From positions 868,001 through 932,000 of the forward strand of contig NZ_LT630003.1 in the NCBI RefSeq assembly GCF_900105615.1: a stretch of 64,000 bases of DNA, given 5' to 3'. The notes beneath the pieces are model-generated. The model searched no databases. It had not been told where the DNA came from and saw nothing but the letters and a program-made list of their open reading frames with translations. The position numbers and the translations under genes are program-made. Source of the stretch: Lacrimispora sphenoides JCM 1415 (GTDB taxonomy: Bacteria > Bacillota > Clostridia > Lachnospirales > Lachnospiraceae). Of the stretch, positions 9,125 to 18,799 are shown one piece after another; the first letter of the stretch is position 1; each line of letters starts with the position of its first letter.

Positions 9125-9703
9125 TTGCAAATTTATACTAGGACAGGTGATAAAGGATACACTAGGATAATCGGTGGCATGAAATTAGCAAAAGATAGTG
9201 AACGTATCAAAGCATATGGAACGATTGACGAATTAAATAGTTTTGTAGGTTATGCTATTACACTTATAAAGAACAATGATTCTTTGAAAAAGGAATTAAC
9301 ACAGATCCAGCAGTGTTTGTTTGATTGTGGTAATGATTTAGCAACGCCGAATGGAAAAGGAACGTACCGGGTTACATCTGCTTTAACAGAGTGGATTGAA
9401 AAGTGTATTGATGCACATGTAGTTATTCCTCCAGAAGTGGAGTCTTTTATTTTGCCAGGTGGTTCACAAGCAGCAAGTATTTTGCATATTTGCAGAACCA
9501 TTGCCAGGAGAGCAGAAAGAGAAATAGTAACCTTCCAATGGACCAATGATATGAATGATGAAGTTTTGATATTTGTAAATCGTTTATCAGATTACTTTTT
9601 TTCCGCAGCACGTGTTGCAAATGTTAATGAAGGCATAGACGATGTGCTTTATGAAAGAAGTGGGAAAGTATTCCATATAGATTTGAAAAAAGAAGATTTA
9701 TAA
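9125..9703 (+). CDS. pduO: PduO-type ATP:cob(I)alamin adenosyltransferase
   Basis: A 192-residue enzyme that attaches adenosyl from ATP to reduced corrinoid, making the coenzyme B12 used by EutBC. Family marks are the N-terminal ATP-binding segment TRTGDKGYTRIIGG, the helix YGTIDELNSF, the LPGG turn and the ICRTIARRAERE helix with the conserved arginines. It starts at TTG 9125 just after the eutP stop, preceded by AAGGAGG in the eutP end. It matches the PduO N-terminal domain only, without the heme-binding tail. A second adenosyltransferase-like gene (18130) in this operon looks degenerate, so this is probably the working one. Confidence 0.93.
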   Translation: MQIYTRTGDKGYTRIIGGMKLAKDSERIKAYGTIDELNSFVGYAITLIKNNDSLKKELTQIQQCLFDCGNDLATPNGKGTYRVTSALTEWIEKCIDAHVVIPPEVESFILPGGSQAASILHICRTIARRAEREIVTFQWTNDMNDEVLIFVNRLSDYFFSAARVANVNEGIDDVLYERSGKVFHIDLKKEDL

Positions 9704-9725
9704 AATTAGAAAGGAGGAGTTTGCT

Positions 9726-10865
9726 ATGCAAGAAATAAAATTCGGAACAACATTGTATGCTGGTGAAGATAGCTTGAAACGGTTATCAGATTTCAAGAAT
9801 GAAAAGATTTTGATAGTAACAGATTCTTTTATTGCTTCATCAGAGTTACTTTCACATATTAAAAGTTATATTGATAGCAGTACTGAAACGATGGTGTTTT
9901 CTGAAGTTATTCCAGATCCCCCAATTGATAACATTGTTGCTGGGTTAGAATCCAGCAAAGGTTTTCCAGCTACAATTTTATTAGCAATAGGTGGTGGCTC
10001 TGCTATCGATGCAGCAAAAGCGATGCTCTATTTTGGCAAATTGACTGATAGATTTCACGAGATACGATTTGTCACGATTCCAACAACAAGTGGAACGGGT
10101 TCAGAGGTTACGAATTTTTCGATTATTACAGATGCTGAAAAGGGAACAAAATATCCTTTGGTTACGGAGCAAATATTGCCAGATGAAGCCATCTTAGATT
10201 CTTGTCTTGTTGCAGGTTTACCACCTAAGCAAACTGCTGATACGGGTATTGATGTTCTTACTCATGCGATAGAAGCTTATGTTTCCACGAGTGCCAATGA
10301 TATCTCTGATGCCTTAAGTGAGAAAGCCATATGTTATGTATTCACTTATTTAGAGAGAGCATATAAAGATGGAAATGATAAAGTAGCACGTGAAAAAATG
10401 CATATGGCATCAACAATGGCTGGAATGGCCTTTAATGTAGCCTCACTAGGGTTAAACCATGGTATAGCACATGCAGCAGGAGCCCGCTGGCATATTCCAC
10501 ATGGAAGAATAAATGGTATCTTGTTACCAAATATTATTCGTTATAATGCAGGAATTATTGAAGGAAACTACAGCAAAAATACGACTCCTGCTGCAAGTCG
10601 TTATTCTAAAATAGCTAAATTCTTAGGATTAAATGCTGGAAATCCACAAATGGGTGTACGAAGTTTAATAAACGCAATCCTTGCACTTGAAAAGGTACTA
10701 TCCATTCCAAGGAATCTTTCTGAATATGGAGTTAGTAAGGAGCAATTTGAATCAGATAAAAATGCAATAGCAGAAGCTGCTTTAGCAGATCGTTGTACAG
10801 CAACAAACCCCATTGTTCCAACGAAAGAGGATATTATTAGTGTTCTAGGGAAATCATTTATATAA
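9726..10865 (+). CDS. eutG: Iron-containing alcohol dehydrogenase EutG
   Basis: A 379-residue class III alcohol dehydrogenase that reduces acetaldehyde to ethanol and recycles NAD+ inside the compartment. Visible features are the NAD-binding GGGSAIDAAKAM loop, the TIPTTSGTGSEVT segment, DTGIDVLTHAIEAYVS with metal ligands, and the second metal site GLNHGIAHAAGARWHIPHG. Length and motifs are complete. It has a strong ribosome site (AAAGGAGGAG) and lies in the operon between pduO and the second eutS. Confidence 0.93.
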   Translation: MQEIKFGTTLYAGEDSLKRLSDFKNEKILIVTDSFIASSELLSHIKSYIDSSTETMVFSEVIPDPPIDNIVAGLESSKGFPATILLAIGGGSAIDAAKAMLYFGKLTDRFHEIRFVTIPTTSGTGSEVTNFSIITDAEKGTKYPLVTEQILPDEAILDSCLVAGLPPKQTADTGIDVLTHAIEAYVSTSANDISDALSEKAICYVFTYLERAYKDGNDKVAREKMHMASTMAGMAFNVASLGLNHGIAHAAGARWHIPHGRINGILLPNIIRYNAGIIEGNYSKNTTPAASRYSKIAKFLGLNAGNPQMGVRSLINAILALEKVLSIPRNLSEYGVSKEQFESDKNAIAEAALADRCTATNPIVPTKEDIISVLGKSFI

Positions 10866-10888
10866 ATTTGATTAAATGAGGTGATTAC

Positions 10889-11233
10889 TTGGATGTAAAT
10901 GAGAGAATTATACAGGAATATGTTCCTGGTAAACAAATCACCGTTGCGCATGTTATTGCAAAACCTGATCCAGAACTATATCAAAAGGTGGGGGTAGTAC
11001 AATCTGGAAATGAAGCAGTCGGTATTTTAACGATAACACCAAGTGAAGCAGCGATTATCGTTGTCGATATAGCAACAAAAGCCGCTGAAGTTGAAATTGG
11101 TTTTGTTGATAGATTTTCAGGTGCAGTGGTTATCATTGGGGATGTTTCCTCGGTTAAGATTGCTTTAGAAAACATTTTAAAAACCATGGAAAGTCTTCTG
11201 GATTTTACTGTTGTACCTTTATCTAGCACTTAA
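10889..11233 (+). CDS. eutS: Microcompartment shell protein EutS (copy 2)
   Basis: A second 114-residue EutS, with the same permuted BMC layout ([47 protein letters not shown]). It starts at a TTG with GAGGTG upstream and sits between eutG and eutA. It is closer in pattern to canonical EutS than copy 1, in which the helix after TITP carries PEV instead of SEA. Two eutS genes in one operon are unusual. They could give mixed hexamers or different edge geometries. Confidence 0.92.
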   Translation: MDVNERIIQEYVPGKQITVAHVIAKPDPELYQKVGVVQSGNEAVGILTITPSEAAIIVVDIATKAAEVEIGFVDRFSGAVVIIGDVSSVKIALENILKTMESLLDFTVVPLSST

Positions 11234-11261
11234 TAAAACATATTCAAAGGGAGTAGATAAG

Positions 11262-12692
11262 ATGACTGAAACTTTATTAAGCGTTGGTATCGATATAGGA
11301 ACATCAACAACACAATTAATTTTATCAGAGCTTTCAATTGAAAATATAGCATCAGTTTTTACAATTCCAAGAGTTTCCATTAAGGATAAAAAGGTGATAT
11401 ATAAGAGTGATATTATCTTTACTCCTATATTAGAAAACAATCTAATAGATTCCGATGGTATAAAGGCATTTGTAGAGCAGCAATACAAAAAAGCAGGTAT
11501 TACAAAATCGGATATTCAGACTGGTGCAGTTATCATAACTGGGGAAACAGTTAGAAAGGAGAATGCCCAGGCAGTTGCGAAAGCTTTGAGTGGTTTTGCT
11601 GGAGATTTTGTTGTGGCAACGGCTGGCCCTGATTTAGAGAGTATTATCGCTGGTAAAGGAGCAGGGACTTATTCCTATTCGGAAAGCCAATACACAACGG
11701 CAGTAAACTTTGATATTGGAGGCGGGACAACCAATCTAGTAGTATTTAACAATGGAGATATAGAGGATACGGCTTGCTTTGATATTGGAGGTCGCTTGAT
11801 CAAGGTGGATACAAGTGAAATCATTCGTTATATTTCACCTAAAGTGAAGGAGATCATTAAAGGAGAAGCTTTAGATATTCACCTAAATGAAAAGATAAAT
11901 CTTAAGGAATTAGATAAACTCTTAGATATATTTGTACAAGTACTGGAAAATAGCATTGGATTAGGTAATAAGAGTCCTTACTTTGACTTGTTGATAACCA
12001 ACAAAGCATTGATCACAAAGCTTCAAATTAAATGTATTTCGTTTTCGGGTGGCGTAGCAGATGGTATTACAAAAGAAAGTTTACAAAATCCGTTTAAATA
12101 TGGTGATATTGGACTTTTGTTAGGTAAGAAAATAAGTGGTTCACTCCTTATGACTGCTCTTAAGTTGATTCCAACTGTAGAAACGATTCGTGCAACTGTA
12201 GTAGGAGCGGGATCACACACCACTGATGTTTCCGGGAGTACAATCACCTATAAAGAGGATATACTTCCACTTAAAAATATCCCCATCTTACAGTTATCGA
12301 AAGATGATGAAAGTGCCAATAATAGTTGGAATTTAGGGAGTATTATTGAAGAAAAAGTAAAATGGTTTATGGTGGATGGAGAAGTACAAACGATTGGATT
12401 AGGGATAGAAGGTGCACATAGCCCTTCCTTCCAGTTTATTCAAGGCCTTGCTAAAGAAATGATAAAAGGTTTGGATTTGTTGATTAAGGAGAAATTGCCA
12501 CTTGTTATTATTGTAAAAGAAGATATGGCTAAGGCATTAGGACATAGCCTTTATGCACAACTTCCTAAAGATTATCCTTTTGTATGTATTGATAGTGTTC
12601 ATGTACGAAATGGAGATTATATCGATATCGGAATGCCGATTGCAGAAGGCTCTGTTTTACCAGTAATCGTAAAAACATTAGTATTTAATTAA
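11262..12692 (+). CDS. eutA: Ethanolamine ammonia-lyase reactivase EutA
   Basis: A 476-residue actin-fold ATPase that exchanges damaged cobalamin in EutBC for fresh coenzyme. Phosphate-binding loops are visible: GIDIGTSTTQLI at the N-terminus, FDIGGGTTNLVVF in the middle and FSGGVADGI further on. The preferred start at ATG 11262 follows AAAGGGAG by 8 bases; the frame opens earlier (11211) but that overlaps the eutS end and adds residues without family support. It directly precedes eutB, the usual order eutA-B-C. Confidence 0.94.
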   Translation: MTETLLSVGIDIGTSTTQLILSELSIENIASVFTIPRVSIKDKKVIYKSDIIFTPILENNLIDSDGIKAFVEQQYKKAGITKSDIQTGAVIITGETVRKENAQAVAKALSGFAGDFVVATAGPDLESIIAGKGAGTYSYSESQYTTAVNFDIGGGTTNLVVFNNGDIEDTACFDIGGRLIKVDTSEIIRYISPKVKEIIKGEALDIHLNEKINLKELDKLLDIFVQVLENSIGLGNKSPYFDLLITNKALITKLQIKCISFSGGVADGITKESLQNPFKYGDIGLLLGKKISGSLLMTALKLIPTVETIRATVVGAGSHTTDVSGSTITYKEDILPLKNIPILQLSKDDESANNSWNLGSIIEEKVKWFMVDGEVQTIGLGIEGAHSPSFQFIQGLAKEMIKGLDLLIKEKLPLVIIVKEDMAKALGHSLYAQLPKDYPFVCIDSVHVRNGDYIDIGMPIAEGSVLPVIVKTLVFN

Positions 12693-12711
12693 TGATAAAA
12701 GGAGTTGCACA

Positions 12712-14091
12712 ATGATTTTAAAAACTAAACTTTTTGGCAAAACCTATCAATTTTCATCTGTAATGGAAGTTATGGGGAAGGCAAATGAAGAAAAATCGGG
12801 GGACAAATTAGCTGGAGTTGCAGCAGGCAGCGCAGAAGAAAGAGTTGCAGCTAAAGTTGTCCTATCACACTTAACGCTTTCAGATTTATTTAACAACCCT
12901 GCTGTGCCATATGAAAAGGATGAGGTAACACGTATTATTATTGACCATGTTAATCTAAGAACTTATGAAAAGATTAAAAATTGGACAGTGGCTGAATTAA
13001 GAGAATGGATTTTAGATTGCAATACGACAAACTATGACATTCATCGTATTTCAAATGGTTTAACTTCTGAAATGGTTGCAGCAGTTGCTAAAATTATGTC
13101 CAACTTGGATTTAATAGTAGGAGCTCAGAAGATTATAGTAACTAAGACTGCTAATACGACAATTGGTATACCGGGAACTTTTTCAACTCGTCTACAACCA
13201 AATCATACGACTGACAATGTGGACGGTATTATGGCTTCCGTTATGGAAGGTCTATCTATGGGATCTGGTGATGCAGTAATCGGTCTAAACCCAGTAGACG
13301 ATACAACAGAAAGTGTAAAGCGTATTCTTCATAAGTTCAATGATTTCATTAATGAGTGGGAAATACCAACACAACATGTTGTTTTAGCTCACGTAGCTAC
13401 TCAGATGGAAGCAATGGAACAAGGAGCACCAACCGGATTGGTATTCCAATCGATTGCAGGATCTGAAAAAGGAAATACAGCTTTTGGAATTACGGCTAAG
13501 ATGCTTTCAGAAGCAAAGGACATGGCTTTGAAGCTAGGTACGGCAGTTGGCCCAAATGTTATGTACTTTGAGACTGGACAAGGTTCTGAGCTTTCATCCG
13601 ATGCTCATAATGGTGTAGATCAGCTGACTATGGAAGCCAGATGTTATGGATTTGCAAAATATTTTGATCCATTCCTTGTTAATACAGTTGTTGGATTTAT
13701 TGGACCAGAGTATTTGTATGACTCCAAGCAAGTGATCCGTGCAGGTTTAGAAGATCATTTTATGGGTAAATTAACTGGTATTTCTATGGGGTGTGATGTT
13801 TGTTACACGAACCATATGAAGGCAGATCAAAACGATGCTGAAAACTTAACCGTTTTACTTGCAACAGCTGGTGTAAACTTTATTATGTCTATTCCAAATG
13901 GTGATGATATTATGTTAAATTATCAAACCACTGGGTACCATGAGGGTGCTTCCATTAGAGAATTATTAAATAAACGGACAATAAAAGAATTTGACCAATG
14001 GTTAGAAAAAATGGGGTTCAGCGAAAATGGACATTTAACTTCTAAAGCTGGCGATGCATCTGTATTTTTGAAGCAGAGGAGGGGGAACTAA
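12712..14091 (+). CDS. eutB: Ethanolamine ammonia-lyase large subunit EutB
   Basis: The 459-residue catalytic TIM-barrel subunit. With EutC and adenosylcobalamin it converts ethanolamine to acetaldehyde and ammonia in the compartment lumen. Recognisable segments are the [14 protein letters not shown] loop, [51 protein letters not shown] and the C-terminal [17 protein letters not shown] / [17 protein letters not shown]. All regions expected for the family are present and the length is normal (about 455). Its stop shares one base with the eutC start (TAATG), which couples production of the two subunits. Confidence 0.97.
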   Translation: MILKTKLFGKTYQFSSVMEVMGKANEEKSGDKLAGVAAGSAEERVAAKVVLSHLTLSDLFNNPAVPYEKDEVTRIIIDHVNLRTYEKIKNWTVAELREWILDCNTTNYDIHRISNGLTSEMVAAVAKIMSNLDLIVGAQKIIVTKTANTTIGIPGTFSTRLQPNHTTDNVDGIMASVMEGLSMGSGDAVIGLNPVDDTTESVKRILHKFNDFINEWEIPTQHVVLAHVATQMEAMEQGAPTGLVFQSIAGSEKGNTAFGITAKMLSEAKDMALKLGTAVGPNVMYFETGQGSELSSDAHNGVDQLTMEARCYGFAKYFDPFLVNTVVGFIGPEYLYDSKQVIRAGLEDHFMGKLTGISMGCDVCYTNHMKADQNDAENLTVLLATAGVNFIMSIPNGDDIMLNYQTTGYHEGASIRELLNKRTIKEFDQWLEKMGFSENGHLTSKAGDASVFLKQRRGN

Positions 14092-14996
14092 TGGACGAAT
14101 TAAACTTAAAAGAAATGATTAAATCGATTTTAAATGAAATGGTAAATGAAGTACCGCCAGTTACAAATGGTCCATCAAAAGAGGCAACGGTAAACACCAA
14201 GCAACCTGCTAAGTCCTGCGTAGTGGAAGAGGGATTTATACCAGATATTACAGAAGTAGATATACGCAAGCAATTTTTAGTTCCAAATGCAGCAGATAAA
14301 GAAGGCTATTTAAAAATGAAATCCTATACACCAGCTCGCCTGGGATTGTGGAGGACAGGTACAAGATATTTGACGGAGCCTAGTCTTCGATTCCGTGCTG
14401 ACCATGCTGCTGCCCAAGATGCTGTATTCTCCTATGTTAAAGAAGATTTAATTAAAGAGATGGGATTTGTAGAGGTTGCTACAGAATGCAAGGATAAAGA
14501 CGAATATGTTACACGTCCGGACTTAGGCCGAAAGTTTTCAAATGAAGCAATCAATACAATAAAAAATGCTGTGAAACCAAATCAGAAAGTTCAGGTGATC
14601 GTTGGTGATGGTTTAAGTTCAGCAGCAATAGAGGCAAATATCAGAGATGTTTTACCTTCTTTACAACAAGGGCTTAAGATGTTTGGACTTGACTTTGGAC
14701 AAGTTGTTTTTATAAAACATTGTCGCGTCCCAGCTATGGATCCAATTGGTGAAGCAACAGGAGCTGAAGTCGTCTGTCTTTTTATCGGAGAAAGACCAGG
14801 CCTTGTTACAGCAGAATCTATGAGTGCGTATATCGCTTATAAACCTACCGTTGGTATGCCGGAAGCTAGAAGAACAGTAGTTTCCAATATTCACAGACAA
14901 GGAACGCCGGCGGTAGAAGCAGGAGCATATATTGCTGAAATTATCAAGAGAATGTTAGATAAAAAGGTATCTGGATTAGATTTGAAAGAAAAATAA
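14091..14996 (+). CDS. eutC: Ethanolamine ammonia-lyase small subunit EutC
   Basis: The 301-residue small subunit that helps bind cobalamin and completes the EutBC active site. Visible features are [52 protein letters not shown] and [18 protein letters not shown]. The first 16 residues ([16 protein letters not shown]) form an amphipathic helix, followed by a Pro/Lys-rich linker. This is the pattern of an encapsulation peptide, and EutC N-termini are known to act this way in other species. Translation is coupled to eutB. Confidence 0.96.
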   Translation: MDELNLKEMIKSILNEMVNEVPPVTNGPSKEATVNTKQPAKSCVVEEGFIPDITEVDIRKQFLVPNAADKEGYLKMKSYTPARLGLWRTGTRYLTEPSLRFRADHAAAQDAVFSYVKEDLIKEMGFVEVATECKDKDEYVTRPDLGRKFSNEAINTIKNAVKPNQKVQVIVGDGLSSAAIEANIRDVLPSLQQGLKMFGLDFGQVVFIKHCRVPAMDPIGEATGAEVVCLFIGERPGLVTAESMSAYIAYKPTVGMPEARRTVVSNIHRQGTPAVEAGAYIAEIIKRMLDKKVSGLDLKEK

Positions 14997-15027
14997 AAAC
15001 CATTTGATTTAAAAAGGAGGTTTCCTA

Positions 15028-15681
15028 ATGAAAAATGAACGATTAGGTGCAAATGTTCTAAGCGTAAAAATCATTCCAAATGTTGATGATGGATTGGCAA
15101 AGGAATTAAAATTAGCATCAAATCAAAAAAGTCTAGGGATTATTACTTCTGATTCTGATGATGTAACCTATGTGGCATTAGATGAAGCAACGAAGGCATC
15201 CGATGTAGCCGTTGTATATGCAAGAAGTATGTATGCCGGAGCTGCGAATGCTTCTACAAAATTAGCAGGAGAAGTTATCGGTATTTTAGCTGGTCCCAGT
15301 CCGGCAGAGGTACGAAGCGGTCTGGATCGTGCGATTGAGGTAATAAATAATGAAGCTAGCTTTTTTAGCGCAAATGGTGATAACTCAATCGTTTATTTTG
15401 CCCATTGTGTATCGAGAACTGGTTCTTATCTTTCAAAAGGAGCAAATGTGAAAGAAGGAGAAGCCATTGCTTATTTAATAGCACCACCCCTTGAAGCGAT
15501 GGTAGCTATCGATTCGGCTTTGAAAGCTGCTGATGTGAAAATGAGTGTATTTTATGGGCCGCCATCTGAAACTAACTTTGCAGGAGCATTACTGACAGGG
15601 TCTCAATCTGCTTGTAGATCAGCATGCGAATCATTTGCCAAGGCGGTAGAAGCCGTTGCTGACAACCCAACTAGTTACTAG
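15028..15681 (+). CDS. eutL: Microcompartment shell protein EutL
   Basis: A 217-residue tandem-BMC-domain protein that forms trimeric shell tiles with a gated central pore, thought to let larger molecules pass. The two halves are visible as LGIITSDSDDVTYVALDEATKASDV and IAYLIAPPLEAMVAIDSALKAADVKM. The C-terminal LLTGSQSACRSACESFAKAV is typical of the family. It has a strong ribosome site (AAAAAGGAGG) and sits between eutC and eutK. Confidence 0.94.
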   Translation: MKNERLGANVLSVKIIPNVDDGLAKELKLASNQKSLGIITSDSDDVTYVALDEATKASDVAVVYARSMYAGAANASTKLAGEVIGILAGPSPAEVRSGLDRAIEVINNEASFFSANGDNSIVYFAHCVSRTGSYLSKGANVKEGEAIAYLIAPPLEAMVAIDSALKAADVKMSVFYGPPSETNFAGALLTGSQSACRSACESFAKAVEAVADNPTSY

Positions 15682-15692
15682 GCGGCGTTCAT

Positions 15693-16214
15693 ATGGCTAA
15701 AGCTTTAGGTTTAATCGAAGTACGTGGAAAGTTAGGAGTAATCCTGGCAGCAGATGCAGCTGCAAAGGAGGCAGATGTAAATCTACTTGGAAGTGAAACA
15801 ATCCGTGGAGGATTGACAACAATTCATATTATTGGAGATATTGCGGCAGTAAAAGCAGCGGTTAAGGCAGGTGAAGTTGCTGTGGCAGATAAGAATTGTC
15901 TAATCAGTAGTCATGTTATCCCACGCTTGGATGACCAAGTTGAGCAGATGTTGATGAAATCATTTGGTAAAAAGGAAGATAATCCTTCGGATACAGATGA
16001 ATCAAATCAACCGATTATAGAAGAAATAGAGAAAGATGAAGATTCACCCTATGATAAAGGGCAGCTGGAAAAAATGAGAGTGACCGATTTACGTTCCCTT
16101 GCATATAAATCAAATCTTTCTACCATAAAGAGGTCAGAAATTAAATCTGCTAACAAAGCAGTGCTTATTGAAACATTGCTGAATAAAGGAGTTAAGTATA
16201 ATGGGATTGATTGA
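15693..16214 (+). CDS. eutK: EutK-like shell protein: BMC domain with C-terminal SAP/Rho-N-like tail
   Basis: A 173-residue protein with a canonical BMC domain (residues 1 to about 90: LGLIEVRGKLGVILAADAAAK, then GGLTTIHIIGDIAAVKAAV). An acidic linker rich in Glu/Asp/Pro follows. A small helical module from about 128 onward (LEKMRVTDLRSLAYKSNLS...KANKAVLIETLL pattern) resembles SAP or Rho N-terminal folds. EutK in enteric bacteria also carries a helical nucleic-acid-binding-like tail after its BMC domain, so I call this EutK by architecture. The 3' end overlaps eutE by 14 bases, with AAAGGAG for eutE inside it. Confidence 0.8.
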   Translation: MAKALGLIEVRGKLGVILAADAAAKEADVNLLGSETIRGGLTTIHIIGDIAAVKAAVKAGEVAVADKNCLISSHVIPRLDDQVEQMLMKSFGKKEDNPSDTDESNQPIIEEIEKDEDSPYDKGQLEKMRVTDLRSLAYKSNLSTIKRSEIKSANKAVLIETLLNKGVKYNGID

Positions 16215-17679
16215 TAAAGATCTTGTTTCAGTTCAAGAAACCAGGGATTTACTGAAGAAAGCAAAAGAAGCGCAAATAGAAATAGCCAAGTTATCTCAAG
16301 AAGAGATCGACACCATTTGTAAGGCTATGGCAAAAGCCGCTTTTGACAATCGTTTGAAGCTGGCTAAAATGGCACAAGAAGAAACCGGGTTTGGTAAATG
16401 GCAGGACAAAGTCCTTAAAAATGCTTTTGCATCAAGAGATTTATTAAACTCTATAAAAGATATGAAGACAGTAGGTATAATCACAAACAATAGAGAAGCA
16501 AAATATATGGAAGTGGCCGTTCCTGTTGGAGTCGTTGCAGGCCTGATTCCTTCAACGAATCCGACATCTACAGTTATCTATAAGGCACTAATTAGCATTA
16601 AGGCAGGAAATGCGATTGTATTTTCACCTCATCCAAGTGCATTAAATTGTATTAAGGAAACCGTCCGCATCATAAATGAGGCAGGAAAAAGCGTTGGCTT
16701 ACCGGATGGTGCTATTAGTGTAATTACAACCGTTACAACTCAGGCAACAAATGAATTGATGAAAAATGAAAATACAAAATTAATTCTTGCTACTGGTGGT
16801 TCTGCAATGGTTCGTGCAGCATATTCCTCCGGTACGCCGGCAATTGGGGTAGGGCCAGGGAATGGCCCCGCGTTTATAGAGCGCAGTGCAGATATCCCGA
16901 AAGCAGTTGAGCTTATTCTTGAATCTAAGACATTTGATAATGGTACAATTTGTGCATCGGAACAGTCCATTATTGTGGAAGAAATCAATAGAGAAAAAGT
17001 GATTTCAGAATTCAAGAAACAAGGTGGTTATTTCTTATCAAAAAATGATGCACTAAAACTTGAAAAGTATATTCTGCGGCCAAACGGTACAATGAATCCT
17101 AAGATTGTTGGAAGGACGGCACAGGCTATTGCTGAATTAGCTGGTATTTCTGTACCGGAAGATGCAAAAGTCCTTATTGCCGAAGAAACACGTGTTGGTG
17201 ATCTTGCACCTTTTTCAAGGGAAAAATTAACACCAATATTAGCTTTCTATACGGTAAATACTTGGGATGAAGCCCGCGATTTAAGTATCAAGATTTTAAA
17301 CTTTGAAGGCGCAGGGCACACGATGGTCATTCACACTGCAAACAATAAAATTATAGAAGATTTTGCCTTAAAAGTACCGGTTTCGCGACTGCTTATAAAC
17401 TGTTCGGCTACCTTAGGCGGAATCGGAGCAACGACTAACCTAAGACCTGCCTTGACACTAGGTTGTGGAGCGATAGGAGGAAGTTCTACTTCTGACAATG
17501 TTGGACCGCAGAATTTATTTAATCTTCGCCGAGTTGTATATGGCGTCAGGACATTAGATGAGATACGCGGAGAAGATAAATTTGAAGATGGCAGTGGGAA
17601 AAATGTTGAAGATTTGGGACTTAATAAGGATCAATTAATCGACTTACTCGTTGAACGTGTTCTGCAAAAGCTAAAATAA
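16201..17679 (+). CDS. eutE: Acetaldehyde dehydrogenase (CoA-acylating) EutE
   Basis: A 492-residue aldehyde dehydrogenase converting acetaldehyde, CoA and NAD+ to acetyl-CoA. The catalytic cysteine is Cys251 in GTICASEQS. The family features [32 protein letters not shown] and the [19 protein letters not shown] block are present. The C-terminus (about residues 472-492, [16 protein letters not shown]) is an amphipathic helix after a flexible Gly/Asp stretch, consistent with an encapsulation peptide. The start overlaps eutK; AAAGGAG lies 9 bases upstream. It works with EutG to balance NADH and with PduL to yield acetyl phosphate. Confidence 0.96.
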   Translation: MGLIDKDLVSVQETRDLLKKAKEAQIEIAKLSQEEIDTICKAMAKAAFDNRLKLAKMAQEETGFGKWQDKVLKNAFASRDLLNSIKDMKTVGIITNNREAKYMEVAVPVGVVAGLIPSTNPTSTVIYKALISIKAGNAIVFSPHPSALNCIKETVRIINEAGKSVGLPDGAISVITTVTTQATNELMKNENTKLILATGGSAMVRAAYSSGTPAIGVGPGNGPAFIERSADIPKAVELILESKTFDNGTICASEQSIIVEEINREKVISEFKKQGGYFLSKNDALKLEKYILRPNGTMNPKIVGRTAQAIAELAGISVPEDAKVLIAEETRVGDLAPFSREKLTPILAFYTVNTWDEARDLSIKILNFEGAGHTMVIHTANNKIIEDFALKVPVSRLLINCSATLGGIGATTNLRPALTLGCGAIGGSSTSDNVGPQNLFNLRRVVYGVRTLDEIRGEDKFEDGSGKNVEDLGLNKDQLIDLLVERVLQKLK

Positions 17680-17737
17680 GCAAAGAGTAACACAATCACT
17701 GATAACTAATAAAAATATAATCCAGGAGGAAGAGACA

Positions 17738-18037
17738 ATGGCTAATACAAACGCATTAGGAATGATTGAAACAAAAGGATTGGTTGCTGCAGTAGAGGCA
17801 GCAGATGCAATGGTTAAAGCGGCAAATGTAACGTTAATCGGAAAAGAGCAAGTAGGTGGCGGACTGGTAACAGTTATGGTTCGAGGGGATGTAGGAGCTG
17901 TTAAGGCTGCAACAGATGCCGGAGCTGCAGCGGCGGAAGCAGTTGGTGAATTAATATCTGTTCATGTAATTCCTCGTCCGCATGCTGAAGTAGATGTAAT
18001 CCTGCCAAAATACGATTCACAGGCTTCAAACTCATGA
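17738..18037 (+). CDS. eutM: Major hexameric shell protein EutM
   Basis: A 99-residue single-BMC-domain protein, the usual bulk facet component of the shell. Motifs are [24 protein letters not shown] and [23 protein letters not shown], with the C-terminal [14 protein letters not shown]. It has its own AGGAGGAAG ribosome site after a 58-base gap and is followed by a stable hairpin (18068-18101). Both would fit its need to be made in excess of neighbouring gene products. Confidence 0.96.
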   Translation: MANTNALGMIETKGLVAAVEAADAMVKAANVTLIGKEQVGGGLVTVMVRGDVGAVKAATDAGAAAAEAVGELISVHVIPRPHAEVDVILPKYDSQASNS

Positions 18038-18067
18038 TGAACGCTTAAAGGTGCAAGATTTAAAGTG

Positions 18068-18101
18068 AGGCTGAGGCATCATAAAAGTGTATGCCCAGCC
18101 T
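18068..18101 (+). terminator. Hairpin after eutM, probable partial terminator or mRNA stabiliser
   Basis: The arms AGGCTG(A)GGCAT and ATGCC-CAGCCT pair with a single bulged A around an 11-base loop, followed by TTCCTTT. The T run is weak and the operon continues downstream, so I read it as partial attenuation or 3'-end protection of the abundant eutM message. Confidence 0.5.
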
Positions 18102-18129
18102 TTCCTTTGCTGAGGGGAAGTGAGTACTA

Positions 18130-18795
18130 ATGGCCATTTTAACGGAAAGTAAAATAAAAAGACTGCTACGTACAACGAACTTAAAAGAAACAAAACTTTT
18201 GGTCTTAGAACCTGGGACTGTAATAACACCTTCTGCAAAAGAATATTTAAAGGGTATTACGATAGAATATATGAAAATACCAGAAGCATCTGAGACTAAG
18301 AAACAAGAAGCAACCTTCCCGATGACCCAGTGGAAAAGTCAATTAACTTATCAATTTAGAATTAAAATTAATATTGCGATAAGCCATATCGTTACTTTAC
18401 AAAAGAAGAGCCATGATATGGGGAATACGGAGCTGGTAGTGGCTTTAAATACGATCCTAATGGTAGTCAAAACAATAACAATGGAGACTTTAGCTTCGTA
18501 CAGATTAGAACTGGTACAGGAAATTGAAAAGTTATTGAAAGATAAAAAGCCATACGTTGACAGCATCTATCCAGAAGATTCCTATGTTCCAACCTATAAA
18601 GATGAAGAGTGTGTCATAGCTTTATTTGAGCTACATGCATATTTACAAGATTTAGAGCAGTTTATTGCGAAAGAAATGAAGGAAGACCTGAAATATGAGG
18701 ATTATATAAAATGTATTTCGGTGGCAGCTACTTTGAAGGATTATTGTTGGTTTTTGATGGTGCAGATGATAGAAAGTTCAGTAAAACAGGGGTGA
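18130..18795 (+). CDS. eutT: EutT-like protein (divergent cobalamin adenosyltransferase family)
   Basis: A 221-residue protein at the usual place of eutT. Its first 50 residues (MAILTESKIKRLL..., then VLEPGTVITPSAKEYL) match the N-terminal module of Firmicute EutT. The rest is helical (TELVVALNTILMVVKTITMETL, ECVIALFELHAYLQDLEQF) and follows the EutT pattern loosely. I do not see the His-rich and CCxxC-type metal site described for Salmonella EutT, nor strong ATP-binding residues. It may be an inactive or structural relative, with PduO (9125) doing the chemistry. The ribosome site is GAGGGGAAG. Confidence 0.6.
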   Translation: MAILTESKIKRLLRTTNLKETKLLVLEPGTVITPSAKEYLKGITIEYMKIPEASETKKQEATFPMTQWKSQLTYQFRIKINIAISHIVTLQKKSHDMGNTELVVALNTILMVVKTITMETLASYRLELVQEIEKLLKDKKPYVDSIYPEDSYVPTYKDEECVIALFELHAYLQDLEQFIAKEMKEDLKYEDYIKCISVAATLKDYCWFLMVQMIESSVKQG

Positions 18796-18799
18796 TAAT

